9,407 nucleotides of DNA from Candidatus Coatesiibacteriota bacterium (GTDB taxonomy: Bacteria > RBG-13-66-14 > B26-G2): NCBI GenBank assembly GCA_003647715.1, contig QMNJ01000051.1, positions 1 to 9,407 on the forward strand, given 5' to 3'. A program made the translations under genes and the position numbers. Shown piece after piece: positions 1 to 6,964 of this stretch (positions are counted from its first letter, which is position 1; every line of letters starts with the position of its first letter). The notes under the pieces were generated by a model, which ran no database searches, had not been told where the DNA came from, and was given only the letters and a program-made list of their open reading frames with translations.

Positions 1-16
1 ATAATGAATTTTTATA

Positions 17-43
17 TTGTTTATTCACCATGCAGCATATATT
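17..43 (+). promoter_or_regulatory. Weak candidate promoter upstream of gatC
   Basis: TTGTTT at 17-22 and TATATT at 38-43 resemble sigma70 -35 and -10 boxes, but the spacer is only 15 nt. Shifting the -10 to TATTAA at 40-45 gives a 17-nt spacer with a poorer box. Transcription would begin around 50, leaving a very short leader before the gatC start. AT-rich sequence makes chance matches likely, and the window begins only 63 nt before gatC, so the true promoter may lie upstream. Confidence 0.25.
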
Positions 44-63
44 AAAATGTCAAGGTAACCCAT

Positions 64-360
64 ATGGAAGATGTTGATAGAGAGTTGGTGGAGAAGGTTG
101 CTAATCTAGCGCGGTTCGTTCTCAGGGATGAAGAGATTGAAGCGCTCACCAAACACTTCAAAAGGGTTCTTGACTATGTTAGACAGTTGGATGAACTGCC
201 CGAGGTTGAGGGTGATGTGGTATCTGGTTTTGTATCATCAGCACCTATGAGGGATGATGTAGAGGGAGAACCCCTTGATAGGATTGAAGCTCTGAGAAAT
301 GCGCCACATACCAATGGTGAATATATCCTCGTCCCGAAGATTATCAAAAGGGAGGAGTAG
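64..360 (+). CDS. gatC: Aspartyl/glutamyl-tRNA amidotransferase subunit C
   Basis: GatC is the small stabilising subunit of the cytoplasmic GatCAB complex, which transamidates Asp-tRNA(Asn) and/or Glu-tRNA(Gln); it wraps around the GatA-GatB interface. The 98-aa product has the usual family length. It shows the N-terminal helical block (VANLARFVLRDEEIEAL, about residues 12-28), the following helix ending in LDELPEVEG, the MRDDV turn near residues 62-66, and the C-terminal ALRNAP plus YILVPKII segment that closes most GatC proteins. The ATG is preceded by a modest AAGGT at 52-56 with 7-nt spacing. The next gene starts 2 nt after the stop, so it heads an operon that ends with gatA. No gatB is visible here. 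Confidence 0.96.
   Translation: MEDVDRELVEKVANLARFVLRDEEIEALTKHFKRVLDYVRQLDELPEVEGDVVSGFVSSAPMRDDVEGEPLDRIEALRNAPHTNGEYILVPKIIKREE
351..357 (+). promoter_or_regulatory. Shine-Dalgarno site for the DUF123 gene (supports TTG start)
   Basis: GGAGGAG lies inside the last codons of gatC, 5 nt before a TTG at 363. This strong site favours the TTG start over the ATG at 387, which has no comparable SD at proper distance. Confidence 0.7.
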
Positions 361-362
361 AG

Positions 363-887
363 TTGCTCTCTAAAACCCTATTCAACATGACACCACCCAT
401 CATAAATTATTATACAGACCCCGATGAATTCACCGATGCCTTAAAGGGGAAGAGAGGGTTTTACATTCTCTTGGTTGAAGTCAGCAAGAACGCAGAAATC
501 CGATATATGAAAGGTGAGATGTCTGTTAACAGCGGGTTTTATATCTACATAGGAAGTGCTATGGCAACGCTTTCAGGCAGGGTATCAAGATATATTAGAG
601 GACCTGAAAACATCCACTGGCACATAGACCGCCTGCTTTTATATTCAAAAGTGAACAAGATAGTCGCAGTCCCGAGTGACAGGCGTCTTGAGTGTAGAGT
701 AGCTCAATTCATAGGGGGGATTCTTGGATGGTCGTCAGGTGTGGCTGGCTTTGGTTCAACCGACTGCGGTTGCCCATCGCATCTGTTCTTCATTTCCAAC
801 AAAGGTCTAATAGAAAAACTTTTGAAGGAGGAGATATGGAGAGGGATAGATTACTTTCCAGAGGAAATATTCTGCTTATCTTATTAG
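363..887 (+). CDS. DUF123 family GIY-YIG nuclease-like protein
   Basis: The 174-aa protein matches the pattern of the DUF123 branch of the GIY-YIG superfamily, known as stand-alone proteins and as an extension on some endonuclease III proteins. Visible in order are a GFYILLVEV strand (residues 32-40, the GIY position), GFYIYIGSA (58-66, the YIG position), R73 and R76 on the following helix, WHID (86-89), an Glu-Cys pair at 110-111 that probably supplies the acidic residue, and GSTDCGCPSH (131-140) with a Cys/His cluster characteristic of this subfamily. The family's biological role is not well established; a DNA-related or nuclease activity is inferred from the fold. It starts with TTG behind a strong SD, 2 nt after gatC. 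About 30 extra C-terminal residues run into the next gene by 52 bp. An alternative start is ATG 387, losing eight residues. Confidence 0.85.
   Translation: MLSKTLFNMTPPIINYYTDPDEFTDALKGKRGFYILLVEVSKNAEIRYMKGEMSVNSGFYIYIGSAMATLSGRVSRYIRGPENIHWHIDRLLLYSKVNKIVAVPSDRRLECRVAQFIGGILGWSSGVAGFGSTDCGCPSHLFFISNKGLIEKLLKEEIWRGIDYFPEEIFCLSY
825..831 (+). promoter_or_regulatory. Shine-Dalgarno site inside the DUF123 gene, sets protease start
   Basis: AAGGAGG, continuing as AG, sits 4 nt before ATG 836 and decides the start of the membrane protease. The longer reading frame opening at GTG 728 adds 36 residues that simply shadow the DUF123 coding region in another frame. Confidence 0.75.
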
Positions 888-2821
888 CAGTTGCTGGCTT
901 TATGGTATATCTACTCTTAAATGATGTTGTTTTCCCATCTTCTGCTATAGACCTTAAGGTATCAAGAGAGGAGGTCTTTAGAATCGCTGATGACTTCTTT
1001 GAAGATTACGGAGTTAATACATTGGGTTATAAGAGAGTGATAGTTCTTGGAGCAGATGATAATGCCAATGCTTATCTATCAAAGCAACTCGGTATAGAGG
1101 GAGCAAACCGGCTCGTAAGAGAGGGGGAGGTCCCCATCTGGAGATGGGAGTTAAGGTATTTCAAACCGCTTCAGAAGAAGGAATACAATTTGTACATAAC
1201 CCCCGATGGTCGCTTGGTCAAATTCTCAATGCTTCTACCTGAAGATGAGAAGGGTGCAAACCTTACCATTGATGAGGCAGAAGAGATAGCACTCGGCTTT
1301 CTTAAGAGTGTATTCCCGATAGATGAGGGCTGGATTGCAGTTGAGAGGTCGTCCACCAAACATGATGCCCGAACAGACCATGTCTTCGTGTGGGAGAACA
1401 AGGCGAAAACCTATGGAGAAGAGGGCCGGTTAAGGGTTAGTGTGGAGGTAGCAGGTAATAAGGTCTCAAAGTTTTTCTGGTATCTAAAGGTTCCAGAGAA
1501 ATTTTTGAGGGACTATCAGACACAGATGTCATACGGCAGTTTTCTCGCTCTCATCTCAGTATTGTTAACCGTCATCCTTGTAGTAGTGGGGGTAGTGATA
1601 TTTTTGCGTAGTTTCAGAGCCGGTATAATACCCACCAGATACCCCCTGATTGTGGCTATTATCGTGGCGGTTGCACTCATTCTCGCATACACCAATGATA
1701 TACCGAGAATGTTGATGGAGTATGACACCACCTCGTCTATGGTGAGCTTTATCTTCACACAGATATTCCGGACTGTTATGGTCGCCATCTTCATTGGAAT
1801 TGGGGTGATGATTGCGGTTTCAATAGGTGACCTCTACGGGAGGAAATATCTTCCGGGTAGATTTAGCACCATAGATACATTCAGGAAAGGTAGGGTCTTC
1901 ACAAGGGAGTTAGCCCTGTCATCCCTCAGGGGATTGTGCGTGGCATTTATCTTCATCGGTGGTCAGGTGCTGTTCTATCTCTTAATGGTAAAGAAATTCG
2001 GGGTCTGGTTCCCCGCCGAAAACGAATACAGCGATGTCTATGGCACCATTTTCCCATTCATAGCACCTCTTACAATCTCAATTGTTGCTGGAGTAATGGA
2101 GGAGTATGTTTTTCGCCTGTTCTCTGTAGTTTTGCTCAAGAGGGTATTCAGGTATCTGGTAATAGGAGCTCTCATATCCTCAGCCATCTGGGCACTTGCG
2201 CATTCAACTTATGCGGTTTATCCTGTTTACATCAGAGGCATTGAACTCACCATCTTCGGGATGCTTATGTTCTACTTCTTCTTCAGATACAACCTGATGA
2301 CAGTCATCATTGCTCACTATACAATAGACGCCTTCTATATCGGATATCCACTGTTGAAAGCAAACAGCACATACTTCTTCGTATCGGGCATAATTGTGAT
2401 GTCTCTTGCCCTTCTTCCATTGATTTCACTTGCCTTTATTAGGAGGAGGGCTGAGATAATAGATATTCCGACACCTACCCTAACGCTTGATGGTCTTGGG
2501 CGGTGGGTTTCTGCATTCATAAGGGGGGACTCGCCACTGGATGAGAGACGCAGAATGCTCACCACAATTATTCAGAGCACATTTGAGAAGGATGTTCAGA
2601 ATATTGACGAACTTGCGGGTCGTTTGATTACAATTCTTAAAATTATATGGAATGTAAAGGCACAGCCAACACTTAAACGAGACAACGAGATTGCAATGGT
2701 CGCAAAGTCAGATGAAAATACTATGAAAGAAATAGATGATGTCATATCAGGTTTGAGGGTTGGGAGTTTCACTGTTCAAACGGACCTCACCGAAAAGCTG
2801 GAGATAAGAGTGGTATGTTAA
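836..2821 (+). CDS. CPBP (CAAX/Abi) family intramembrane metalloprotease with large extracytoplasmic domain
   Basis: Starting at ATG 836 the product is 661 aa, far longer than a typical 200-300 aa CPBP protein. A membrane anchor at about residues 11-28 is followed by a roughly 200-residue soluble segment (about 35-230), probably extracytoplasmic; alternating helix starts (SREEVFRIADDF; TIDEAEEIALGFL) and beta-rich parts recall PepSY-like repeats, a tentative match. Several membrane helices follow from about 235 to 535. The CPBP active-site signature is present: EEYVFR (E422, E423, R427), the second-motif His in WALAH (H456), and HYTID (H494, D498). These residues coordinate metal in characterised glutamic-type CPBP proteases. 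A charged tail of about 125 residues (537-661) is predicted cytoplasmic and I do not recognise it. It overlaps the preceding gene by 52 bp and lies 16 nt before gatA. Substrate unknown; bacterial relatives include CAAX-like proteases and bacteriocin self-immunity proteins. Confidence 0.88.
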   Translation: MERDRLLSRGNILLILLAVAGFMVYLLLNDVVFPSSAIDLKVSREEVFRIADDFFEDYGVNTLGYKRVIVLGADDNANAYLSKQLGIEGANRLVREGEVPIWRWELRYFKPLQKKEYNLYITPDGRLVKFSMLLPEDEKGANLTIDEAEEIALGFLKSVFPIDEGWIAVERSSTKHDARTDHVFVWENKAKTYGEEGRLRVSVEVAGNKVSKFFWYLKVPEKFLRDYQTQMSYGSFLALISVLLTVILVVVGVVIFLRSFRAGIIPTRYPLIVAIIVAVALILAYTNDIPRMLMEYDTTSSMVSFIFTQIFRTVMVAIFIGIGVMIAVSIGDLYGRKYLPGRFSTIDTFRKGRVFTRELALSSLRGLCVAFIFIGGQVLFYLLMVKKFGVWFPAENEYSDVYGTIFPFIAPLTISIVAGVMEEYVFRLFSVVLLKRVFRYLVIGALISSAIWALAHSTYAVYPVYIRGIELTIFGMLMFYFFFRYNLMTVIIAHYTIDAFYIGYPLLKANSTYFFVSGIIVMSLALLPLISLAFIRRRAEIIDIPTPTLTLDGLGRWVSAFIRGDSPLDERRRMLTTIIQSTFEKDVQNIDELAGRLITILKIIWNVKAQPTLKRDNEIAMVAKSDENTMKEIDDVISGLRVGSFTVQTDLTEKLEIRVVC

Positions 2822-2837
2822 TAACATTCACTATATT

Positions 2838-4253
2838 ATGAGAAACGCACTTGAAATAGGAGAAAAGATTGCCTGTGGCGATGTAAAGGCAGTTGACATC
2901 GTAGAGAGCACAATAAAGAGAATAGAGCAGACCAATAAAGACCTCAATGCCTTCATTACTATTACCTACGAAGAAGCACTTAAACAGGCGGAGGTGATAG
3001 ATAGAGAGGTTAAGGAGGGTATAATTCGCTCTCCACTTTCCGGGGTTCCAGTTGCCATTAAGGATAATATCTGCACAAAAGGTATAAGGACGACCACCGC
3101 ATCCAAGATACTATCCGAATACTATCCACCCTATGATGCCACTGTGGTGAGAAGGGTAAAGGAGGCGGGGCTCGTAATTGTAGGGAAGACCAATCAGGAT
3201 GAGTTCGCTATGGGTTCTTCCAGCGAGACCTCATATTTTGGCGTTGTCCACAATCCCCACAACCTGGATTATTGTCCTGGTGGTTCAAGCGGTGGCTCCT
3301 GTGCCTGTGTATCTGCGGGTATGGTGCCGGTTGCTCTGGCGAGCGACTGTGGTGGCTCTATAAGACAGCCATCCGCCTTCTGCGGTGTCTATGGCTTGAA
3401 GCCCACCTATGGTCTGGTGTCAAGATATGGTCTCATCTCGTTCATACCATCAACCGACCAGATTGGACCGGTGGCAAATAATGTAGAAGACCTCTCGGCG
3501 CTACTCACAATTATCGCCGGTTATGATGAGAAAGACGCCAACTCAATCAAGGTGGGCAGGATTGACTACCTAAGTTCTCTTGGTGGTGATAGTGAGGTAA
3601 AAAAGGTGGGGTTGATAAGAGAGTGGTTGGAATCATCCACTCCGGAGGTAAGGGGGGCGGTTGAGGGTGTGTGTGAGAAGATAGAGGGGGTGGGAATAGA
3701 GGTGGTAGATGTAGAACTGCCCTATACGAAGTATGCGGTTGCCACCTACCGCCTGCTGGCTGATGCAGAGGCGTCATCCAATATGGCGAGATATGACGGT
3801 ATGAACTTTACCAGGCGGGTGGAAGGTGATGACTTGAAAGGGGTCTATATGGCGTCAAGGGGAGAGGGTCTTGGAGACGAGGTGAAGCGTAGGGTCCTCA
3901 TTGGTACATTTATATTGTCTCATGGGTATAAGGAGAGATATTACTGGAAGGCGATGGGGGCGCGGGTGCATATCAGGCGGGACTTTGAGGAGGTTCTCTC
4001 TGAGGTTGACCTGTTAGTTGGTCCGACCACGCCCACACCACCATTTAAGATAGGCGATATCATAGACGACCCTCTGGCTATGTATCTTGCAGATGTATTC
4101 GTGGTTCCCGCAAATCTGGCGGGTATTCCAGCAATGAATATTCCAGCTGGCTTCACAGATGATGGTCTTCCACTGGGGGTGCAGTTGATAGGGTCTCCGC
4201 TTGACGAGGCGAGATTACTTTCGGTGGCAAAGATGCTTGAGGGGGGAAGATAG
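2838..4253 (+). CDS. gatA: Aspartyl/glutamyl-tRNA amidotransferase subunit A
   Basis: GatA is the amidase-signature glutaminase subunit of GatCAB; it releases ammonia from glutamine, which is channelled to GatB to amidate the misacylated tRNA. The Ser-cisSer-Lys triad is intact: K75 in PVAIKDN, S150 in PGGSSGGS, and the nucleophile S174 in DCGGSIRQP; the spacing equals that in well-studied GatA proteins. FCGVYGLKPTYGLVSRYGL (181-199) and the substrate-pocket block GVQLIGSPLDE near the C-terminus also fit. At 471 aa it ends at LEGGR, slightly shorter than usual, lacking the last few residues of many GatA proteins. ATG 2838 is the only conventional start after an in-frame stop at 2805. No SD is visible, so translation may be coupled to the protease gene 16 nt upstream. 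gatB does not follow. Confidence 0.97.
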   Translation: MRNALEIGEKIACGDVKAVDIVESTIKRIEQTNKDLNAFITITYEEALKQAEVIDREVKEGIIRSPLSGVPVAIKDNICTKGIRTTTASKILSEYYPPYDATVVRRVKEAGLVIVGKTNQDEFAMGSSSETSYFGVVHNPHNLDYCPGGSSGGSCACVSAGMVPVALASDCGGSIRQPSAFCGVYGLKPTYGLVSRYGLISFIPSTDQIGPVANNVEDLSALLTIIAGYDEKDANSIKVGRIDYLSSLGGDSEVKKVGLIREWLESSTPEVRGAVEGVCEKIEGVGIEVVDVELPYTKYAVATYRLLADAEASSNMARYDGMNFTRRVEGDDLKGVYMASRGEGLGDEVKRRVLIGTFILSHGYKERYYWKAMGARVHIRRDFEEVLSEVDLLVGPTTPTPPFKIGDIIDDPLAMYLADVFVVPANLAGIPAMNIPAGFTDDGLPLGVQLIGSPLDEARLLSVAKMLEGGR

Positions 4254-4349
4254 GGTCTATTATTTTTTCATAAGAAATATTAATTGAATTTACTACCAGT
4301 TTTATTGTTTTCACTTTATTGATAATTATAAACACATAAAAAATATTCA

Positions 4350-4379
4350 TTGACATGGGATTGATTTATGGTGTAGAAT
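4350..4379 (+). promoter_or_regulatory. Sigma70-type promoter for the secreted-protein gene
   Basis: A perfect -35 TTGACA (4350-4355) and a 5/6 -10 TAGAAT (4374-4379) are separated by 18 nt. The A-rich stretch just upstream (about 4331-4345) could act as an UP element. Initiation near 4386 would give a leader of about 80 nt. The rest of the 4254-4464 gap is AT-rich, with no gene, tRNA or clear hairpin that I can see. Confidence 0.65.
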
Positions 4380-4450
4380 TAATTTGTTGTATAGGTATTT
4401 ACTTAATAATTAAATTCGTGAATGTTTAGATAATAAATGATAGATATAAA

Positions 4451-4458
4451 GGGAGGTG
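4451..4458 (+). promoter_or_regulatory. Strong Shine-Dalgarno site for the secreted-protein gene
   Basis: GGGAGGTG is a near-perfect anti-SD match with 6-nt spacing to ATG 4465. It sets the start there and rules out the GTG at 4456, which lies inside the SD itself. Confidence 0.75.
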
Positions 4459-4464
4459 ATTGGT

Positions 4465-5295
4465 ATGAGAGTATTAATTTTAGTTTCAATATTGCTTACA
4501 ACATTCCTGTTGCTATATGCAGACCCCGGAGACATTATAAGGACATTTGACCTTGATGGTAATCAAGGTTATGGTATATGGGGGCTTGCATACGACCCTG
4601 AGGACGGCAATATATGGGCTGCTCAAGATAAAAGGGATGATGATTATAGTAAATTCTGCAAGTTCAGGAATGATGAGGGTCATGAGATTATTCAGGACTG
4701 GCAGGAACTTGAGAATAACATTTGGGTTGATGATATAGCATATCCATATAGTTATGAAGGCAAAGATACACTTGTTATATTAGATAATAGCACAGATGGT
4801 CCAACTCTAATGAATATATATGATAAGGAAACAGGGGAATATTTAGGCAGGGTTACAAATGAATTTCTTATTTCCTACGGAATAGAAGCAAGTCATAATG
4901 GTAATATATTATATGCTTCGGATTGGTTACCCGGTGAAATATACACATTTTATGGCTACAACTGGGGGTGGTTTTCTGATTGTGAGGAGGATGCAGTGGG
5001 TGTAGCATATGGCTGGGAGAGGGTCTTTGTAATACATAACATTACACCACCATCTATATGGGTCTTTGACTTAGATGGCAATTTAGAGGATGAGATAGAA
5101 GTGAATGGATGGGATGGTTATGGTGTAAGTGGATTATCACGGGGAAGGGAGAACATCTCAGGTTATAATGAATCCCTGTATGTAGCGGTATATGATACAC
5201 ATGGTTACAGTATCATCTATGAGATTGAGGTTGGTGACTACAATACCGCAATCAATTCTTCATCGGTGGGAGAGATTAAGGCACTGTTTCATTGA
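4465..5295 (+). CDS. Secreted protein with beta-propeller-like repeats, function unknown
   Basis: The 276-aa product starts with a signal peptide: a short positive N-terminus, a hydrophobic core (VLILVSILLTTFLLL) and a likely cleavage after LYA-19. The mature part is acidic and rich in Trp, Tyr, Gly and Asp. It contains loosely repeated units resembling blades of a WD40/NHL-type propeller: FDLDGN..GYGIWGLAYDPEDGNIWAAQD (28-55), YGIEASHNGNILYASD (138-153), IWVFDLDGNLEDEIEVNG (198-215) and GYGVSGLS..ESLYVAVYD (218-244). Four or so units are fewer than a normal closed propeller, so it may be short, or oligomerise. The last residues (SSSVGEIKALFH) look like a detached tail after the repeats. It has its own promoter, strong SD and terminator, and differs from its housekeeping neighbours in being more AT-rich and using ATA and TAT freely. 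A binding or surface role is a guess; I cannot name a family. Confidence 0.8.
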   Translation: MRVLILVSILLTTFLLLYADPGDIIRTFDLDGNQGYGIWGLAYDPEDGNIWAAQDKRDDDYSKFCKFRNDEGHEIIQDWQELENNIWVDDIAYPYSYEGKDTLVILDNSTDGPTLMNIYDKETGEYLGRVTNEFLISYGIEASHNGNILYASDWLPGEIYTFYGYNWGWFSDCEEDAVGVAYGWERVFVIHNITPPSIWVFDLDGNLEDEIEVNGWDGYGVSGLSRGRENISGYNESLYVAVYDTHGYSIIYEIEVGDYNTAINSSSVGEIKALFH

Positions 5296-5340
5296 TTAAG
5301 TAATGCTTCTTTGAACAATACCTGAATAGTGCTATTAATC

Positions 5341-5373
5341 GGGGCAGGCAAATTTAACCACCTGCCCCTTTTT
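5341..5373 (+). terminator. Rho-independent terminator after the secreted-protein gene
   Basis: GGGGCAGG (5341-5348) pairs perfectly with CCTGCCCC (5361-5368) across a 12-nt AT-rich loop, followed at once by TTTTT (5369-5373). It lies 45 nt after the stop of the secreted-protein gene. It also shows that the extended reading frame starting at 5329 is not part of coaD. Confidence 0.9.
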
Positions 5374-5430
5374 GTAATTATAAAAATCACTTTACATACC
5401 TATCCTGTTATGATAACAATAGGAAATCTT

Positions 5431-5919
5431 ATGAATAAGAACGAGAAAGTCCTGCTCTACCCGGGAACATTTGACCCCATAACGCTTGGTCATTTGGATA
5501 TAGTAAAAAGGGCGCTTCTGCTTGCTGACAAACTCATTGTGGCGGTAGCGATAAACCCCAACAAGGAGCCCCTGTTCTCAACAGAAGAGCGTATGGAGAT
5601 GATAAGAGGAGCAACTTCGGGCATTGACAAACTTGAGATAACCTCATACGACGGTCTTACCGTCCACTTCGCCGAGAAGGTGGGAGCGGGCTTCATCGTC
5701 AGGGGCTTGAGGGCTATCTCCGACTTTGAGATGGAATTCCAGATGGCTTTGGCAAACAGACGCTTGAACGACGATATTGACACAATATTCCTTATGCCCA
5801 GCCAGGAATACACCTACCTAAACTCGTCTCTGGTGAGGGAGATAGTCCGCTTGGGCGGGAATGTTGAGGGAATAGTTCCGCCAAATGTTTCGGAGATGCT
5901 TAGGAAGAAGTTTTCATAG
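5431..5919 (+). CDS. coaD: Phosphopantetheine adenylyltransferase
   Basis: CoaD transfers AMP from ATP to 4'-phosphopantetheine, giving dephospho-CoA and pyrophosphate, the penultimate step of coenzyme A synthesis in the cytoplasm. The 162-aa length is typical. Nucleotidyltransferase motifs are present: YPGTFDPITLGH (residues 10-21, containing the T/HxGH-type signature TLGH), the NKEPLFSTEER block (44-54), RGLRAISDFEMEFQMALANRRL (91-112) and a C-terminal YLNSSLVREI (129-138). ATG 5431 was chosen because conserved sequence begins a few residues later and AGGA at 5421-5424 lies 6 nt upstream; ATG 5410 is in frame but adds seven unconserved residues. The preceding terminator means coaD needs its own promoter in 5374-5430, but I find none convincing. 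It is followed by pta after 28 nt. Confidence 0.97.
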   Translation: MNKNEKVLLYPGTFDPITLGHLDIVKRALLLADKLIVAVAINPNKEPLFSTEERMEMIRGATSGIDKLEITSYDGLTVHFAEKVGAGFIVRGLRAISDFEMEFQMALANRRLNDDIDTIFLMPSQEYTYLNSSLVREIVRLGGNVEGIVPPNVSEMLRKKFS

Positions 5920-5929
5920 ATTATATATC

Positions 5930-5936
5930 AGGAGGT
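5930..5936 (+). promoter_or_regulatory. Shine-Dalgarno site upstream of pta
   Basis: AGGAGGT is a full-strength SD. It stands 11 nt before ATG 5948, the chosen pta start, and 4 nt before an out-of-frame ATG at 5941 that opens a 10-codon reading frame ending at 5973. Confidence 0.65.
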
Positions 5937-5947
5937 CTTAATGCATT

Positions 5948-6949
5948 ATGAACCTTATGGAGAACATTTATGAGAAGGCGAGGGAGAACCCAAGGAGGAT
6001 TGTTCTTCCCGAGTCGTGGGATGAGCGTATTGTGGGTGCTCTGCCAGAGATTGCGGAGGAGAAAATAGCCACGGAGATTATAGTCCTTGGTGATAAGGGC
6101 GAGGTGGGTGCATTTGCCGAAAAGATTGGCTCATCAATACCATCCATCGCAAGGGTCTATAAGCCGGAGGAACACCCGAGATTTAGTGAGGCAGTTGATA
6201 CCTACTATGAACTCCGCAAGAAGAAGGGCATCAGTAAGGATGAGGCGAATAAGACCATGAAAAATCCAATATACTTCGCCTCTATGCTTGTGAGGTGGGA
6301 TGAGGCGGATGGTGCACTTATGGGCGCCGCAGTTGCAACCGCAGAGACAGTAAAGAGCGCCCTCCACTCTATTGGGCTTGAGGAGGGTATGAAGACGCTT
6401 TCCAGTTTCTTTCTGATGGCACTACCGAATGAGGACTATGGCTATAAGGGTAATTTTATATATGCTGACTGTGCTGTTGTTCCACAGCCGACTGTAGAGC
6501 AGTTAGCAGATATTGCTATCGCCTCAGCCGATAATGCCAGAAGGTTTCTTGGGACTGAACCACTCGTTGCAATGCTCTCATTTTCCACAAGGGGAAGTGC
6601 ACAACATGAGGATGTGGACAAGGTGAGGCAGGCGACAGAGATGGTGAGGAAGAGGAGACCGGACCTCAAGGTTGACGGCGAGCTCCAGGCGGATGCGGCG
6701 ATAGTGCCCAAGGTGATGGAGAAGAAGGCACCCGACAGCCCCCTCGGTGGCAGAGCAAACACACTGATATTCCCCGACCTTGACGCCGCAAATATCGCAT
6801 ATAAGTTGACACAGCGCCTTGCAGGTGCATCCGCCATAGGTCCAATGCTTCAGGGTCTGAGGAAGCCGGTAAATGACCTATCAAGGGGTTGCTCGGTGCA
6901 GGATGTTGTAGATGTGTTCGCCTTTACAGTGCTTCAGGCGGGCGATTGA
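5948..6949 (+). CDS. pta: Phosphate acetyltransferase
   Basis: Pta interconverts acetyl-CoA plus phosphate and acetyl phosphate plus CoA; with acetate kinase it yields ATP from acetyl-CoA or activates acetate. The 333-aa length is that of the short, single-domain form without the N-terminal DRTGG/BioD-like extension. Conserved blocks include RIVLPES (17-23), the SFSTRGSAQH segment (211-220), DGELQADAAIVP (243-254), NTLIFPDLDAANIAYKLTQR (271-290), IGPMLQG (297-303) and KPVNDLSRGCS (306-316). S312, R313 and D319 align with catalytic S309, R310 and D316 of the Methanosarcina enzyme. The NDLSRGCS block and segment order favour acetyl- over butyryltransferase. ATG 5948 is preferred; ATG 5957 would be 20 nt from the SD. 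Acetate kinase is not adjacent. It sits 28 nt after coaD, another CoA-related gene. Confidence 0.96.
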   Translation: MNLMENIYEKARENPRRIVLPESWDERIVGALPEIAEEKIATEIIVLGDKGEVGAFAEKIGSSIPSIARVYKPEEHPRFSEAVDTYYELRKKKGISKDEANKTMKNPIYFASMLVRWDEADGALMGAAVATAETVKSALHSIGLEEGMKTLSSFFLMALPNEDYGYKGNFIYADCAVVPQPTVEQLADIAIASADNARRFLGTEPLVAMLSFSTRGSAQHEDVDKVRQATEMVRKRRPDLKVDGELQADAAIVPKVMEKKAPDSPLGGRANTLIFPDLDAANIAYKLTQRLAGASAIGPMLQGLRKPVNDLSRGCSVQDVVDVFAFTVLQAGD

Positions 6950-6964
6950 TGACAGAGTAGTGTA

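Noticed and set aside
728..835. Longer N-terminus of the membrane protease from GTG 728
   Set aside because: The added 36 residues shadow the conserved GSTDCGCPSH end of the DUF123 gene in another frame, while ATG 836 has a strong SD and leads straight into a membrane segment.
1936..2244. A 102-aa + strand frame inside the protease gene
   Set aside because: It lies wholly inside a gene with clear active-site motifs, has no SD and resembles no protein.
3652..3694. G-runs in gatA as a possible G-quadruplex
   Set aside because: Four runs of three or more G exist, but one loop is 18 nt and the runs follow from Gly, Gly-Glu and Val-rich coding; structure is not convincing.
3547..3777. A Pro-rich 76-aa frame on the - strand within gatA
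   Set aside because: It is the antisense of a G-rich stretch of gatA codons; Pro/Ser/His richness is what such antisense reading produces.
4254..4275. Terminator after gatA (T-rich stretch near 4260)
   Set aside because: The T-run is present but no stable hairpin precedes it.
5372..5420. Promoter for coaD between the terminator and ATG 5431
   Set aside because: TTTACA at 5391 and TTGTAA at 5372 have no -10 partner at a good spacing that leaves room for an SD, so I do not annotate one, although a promoter must exist if the terminator is efficient.
5329..5430. N-terminal extension of coaD from GTG 5329
   Set aside because: It runs through the terminator hairpin and T-run, and CoaD conservation begins only after ATG 5431.
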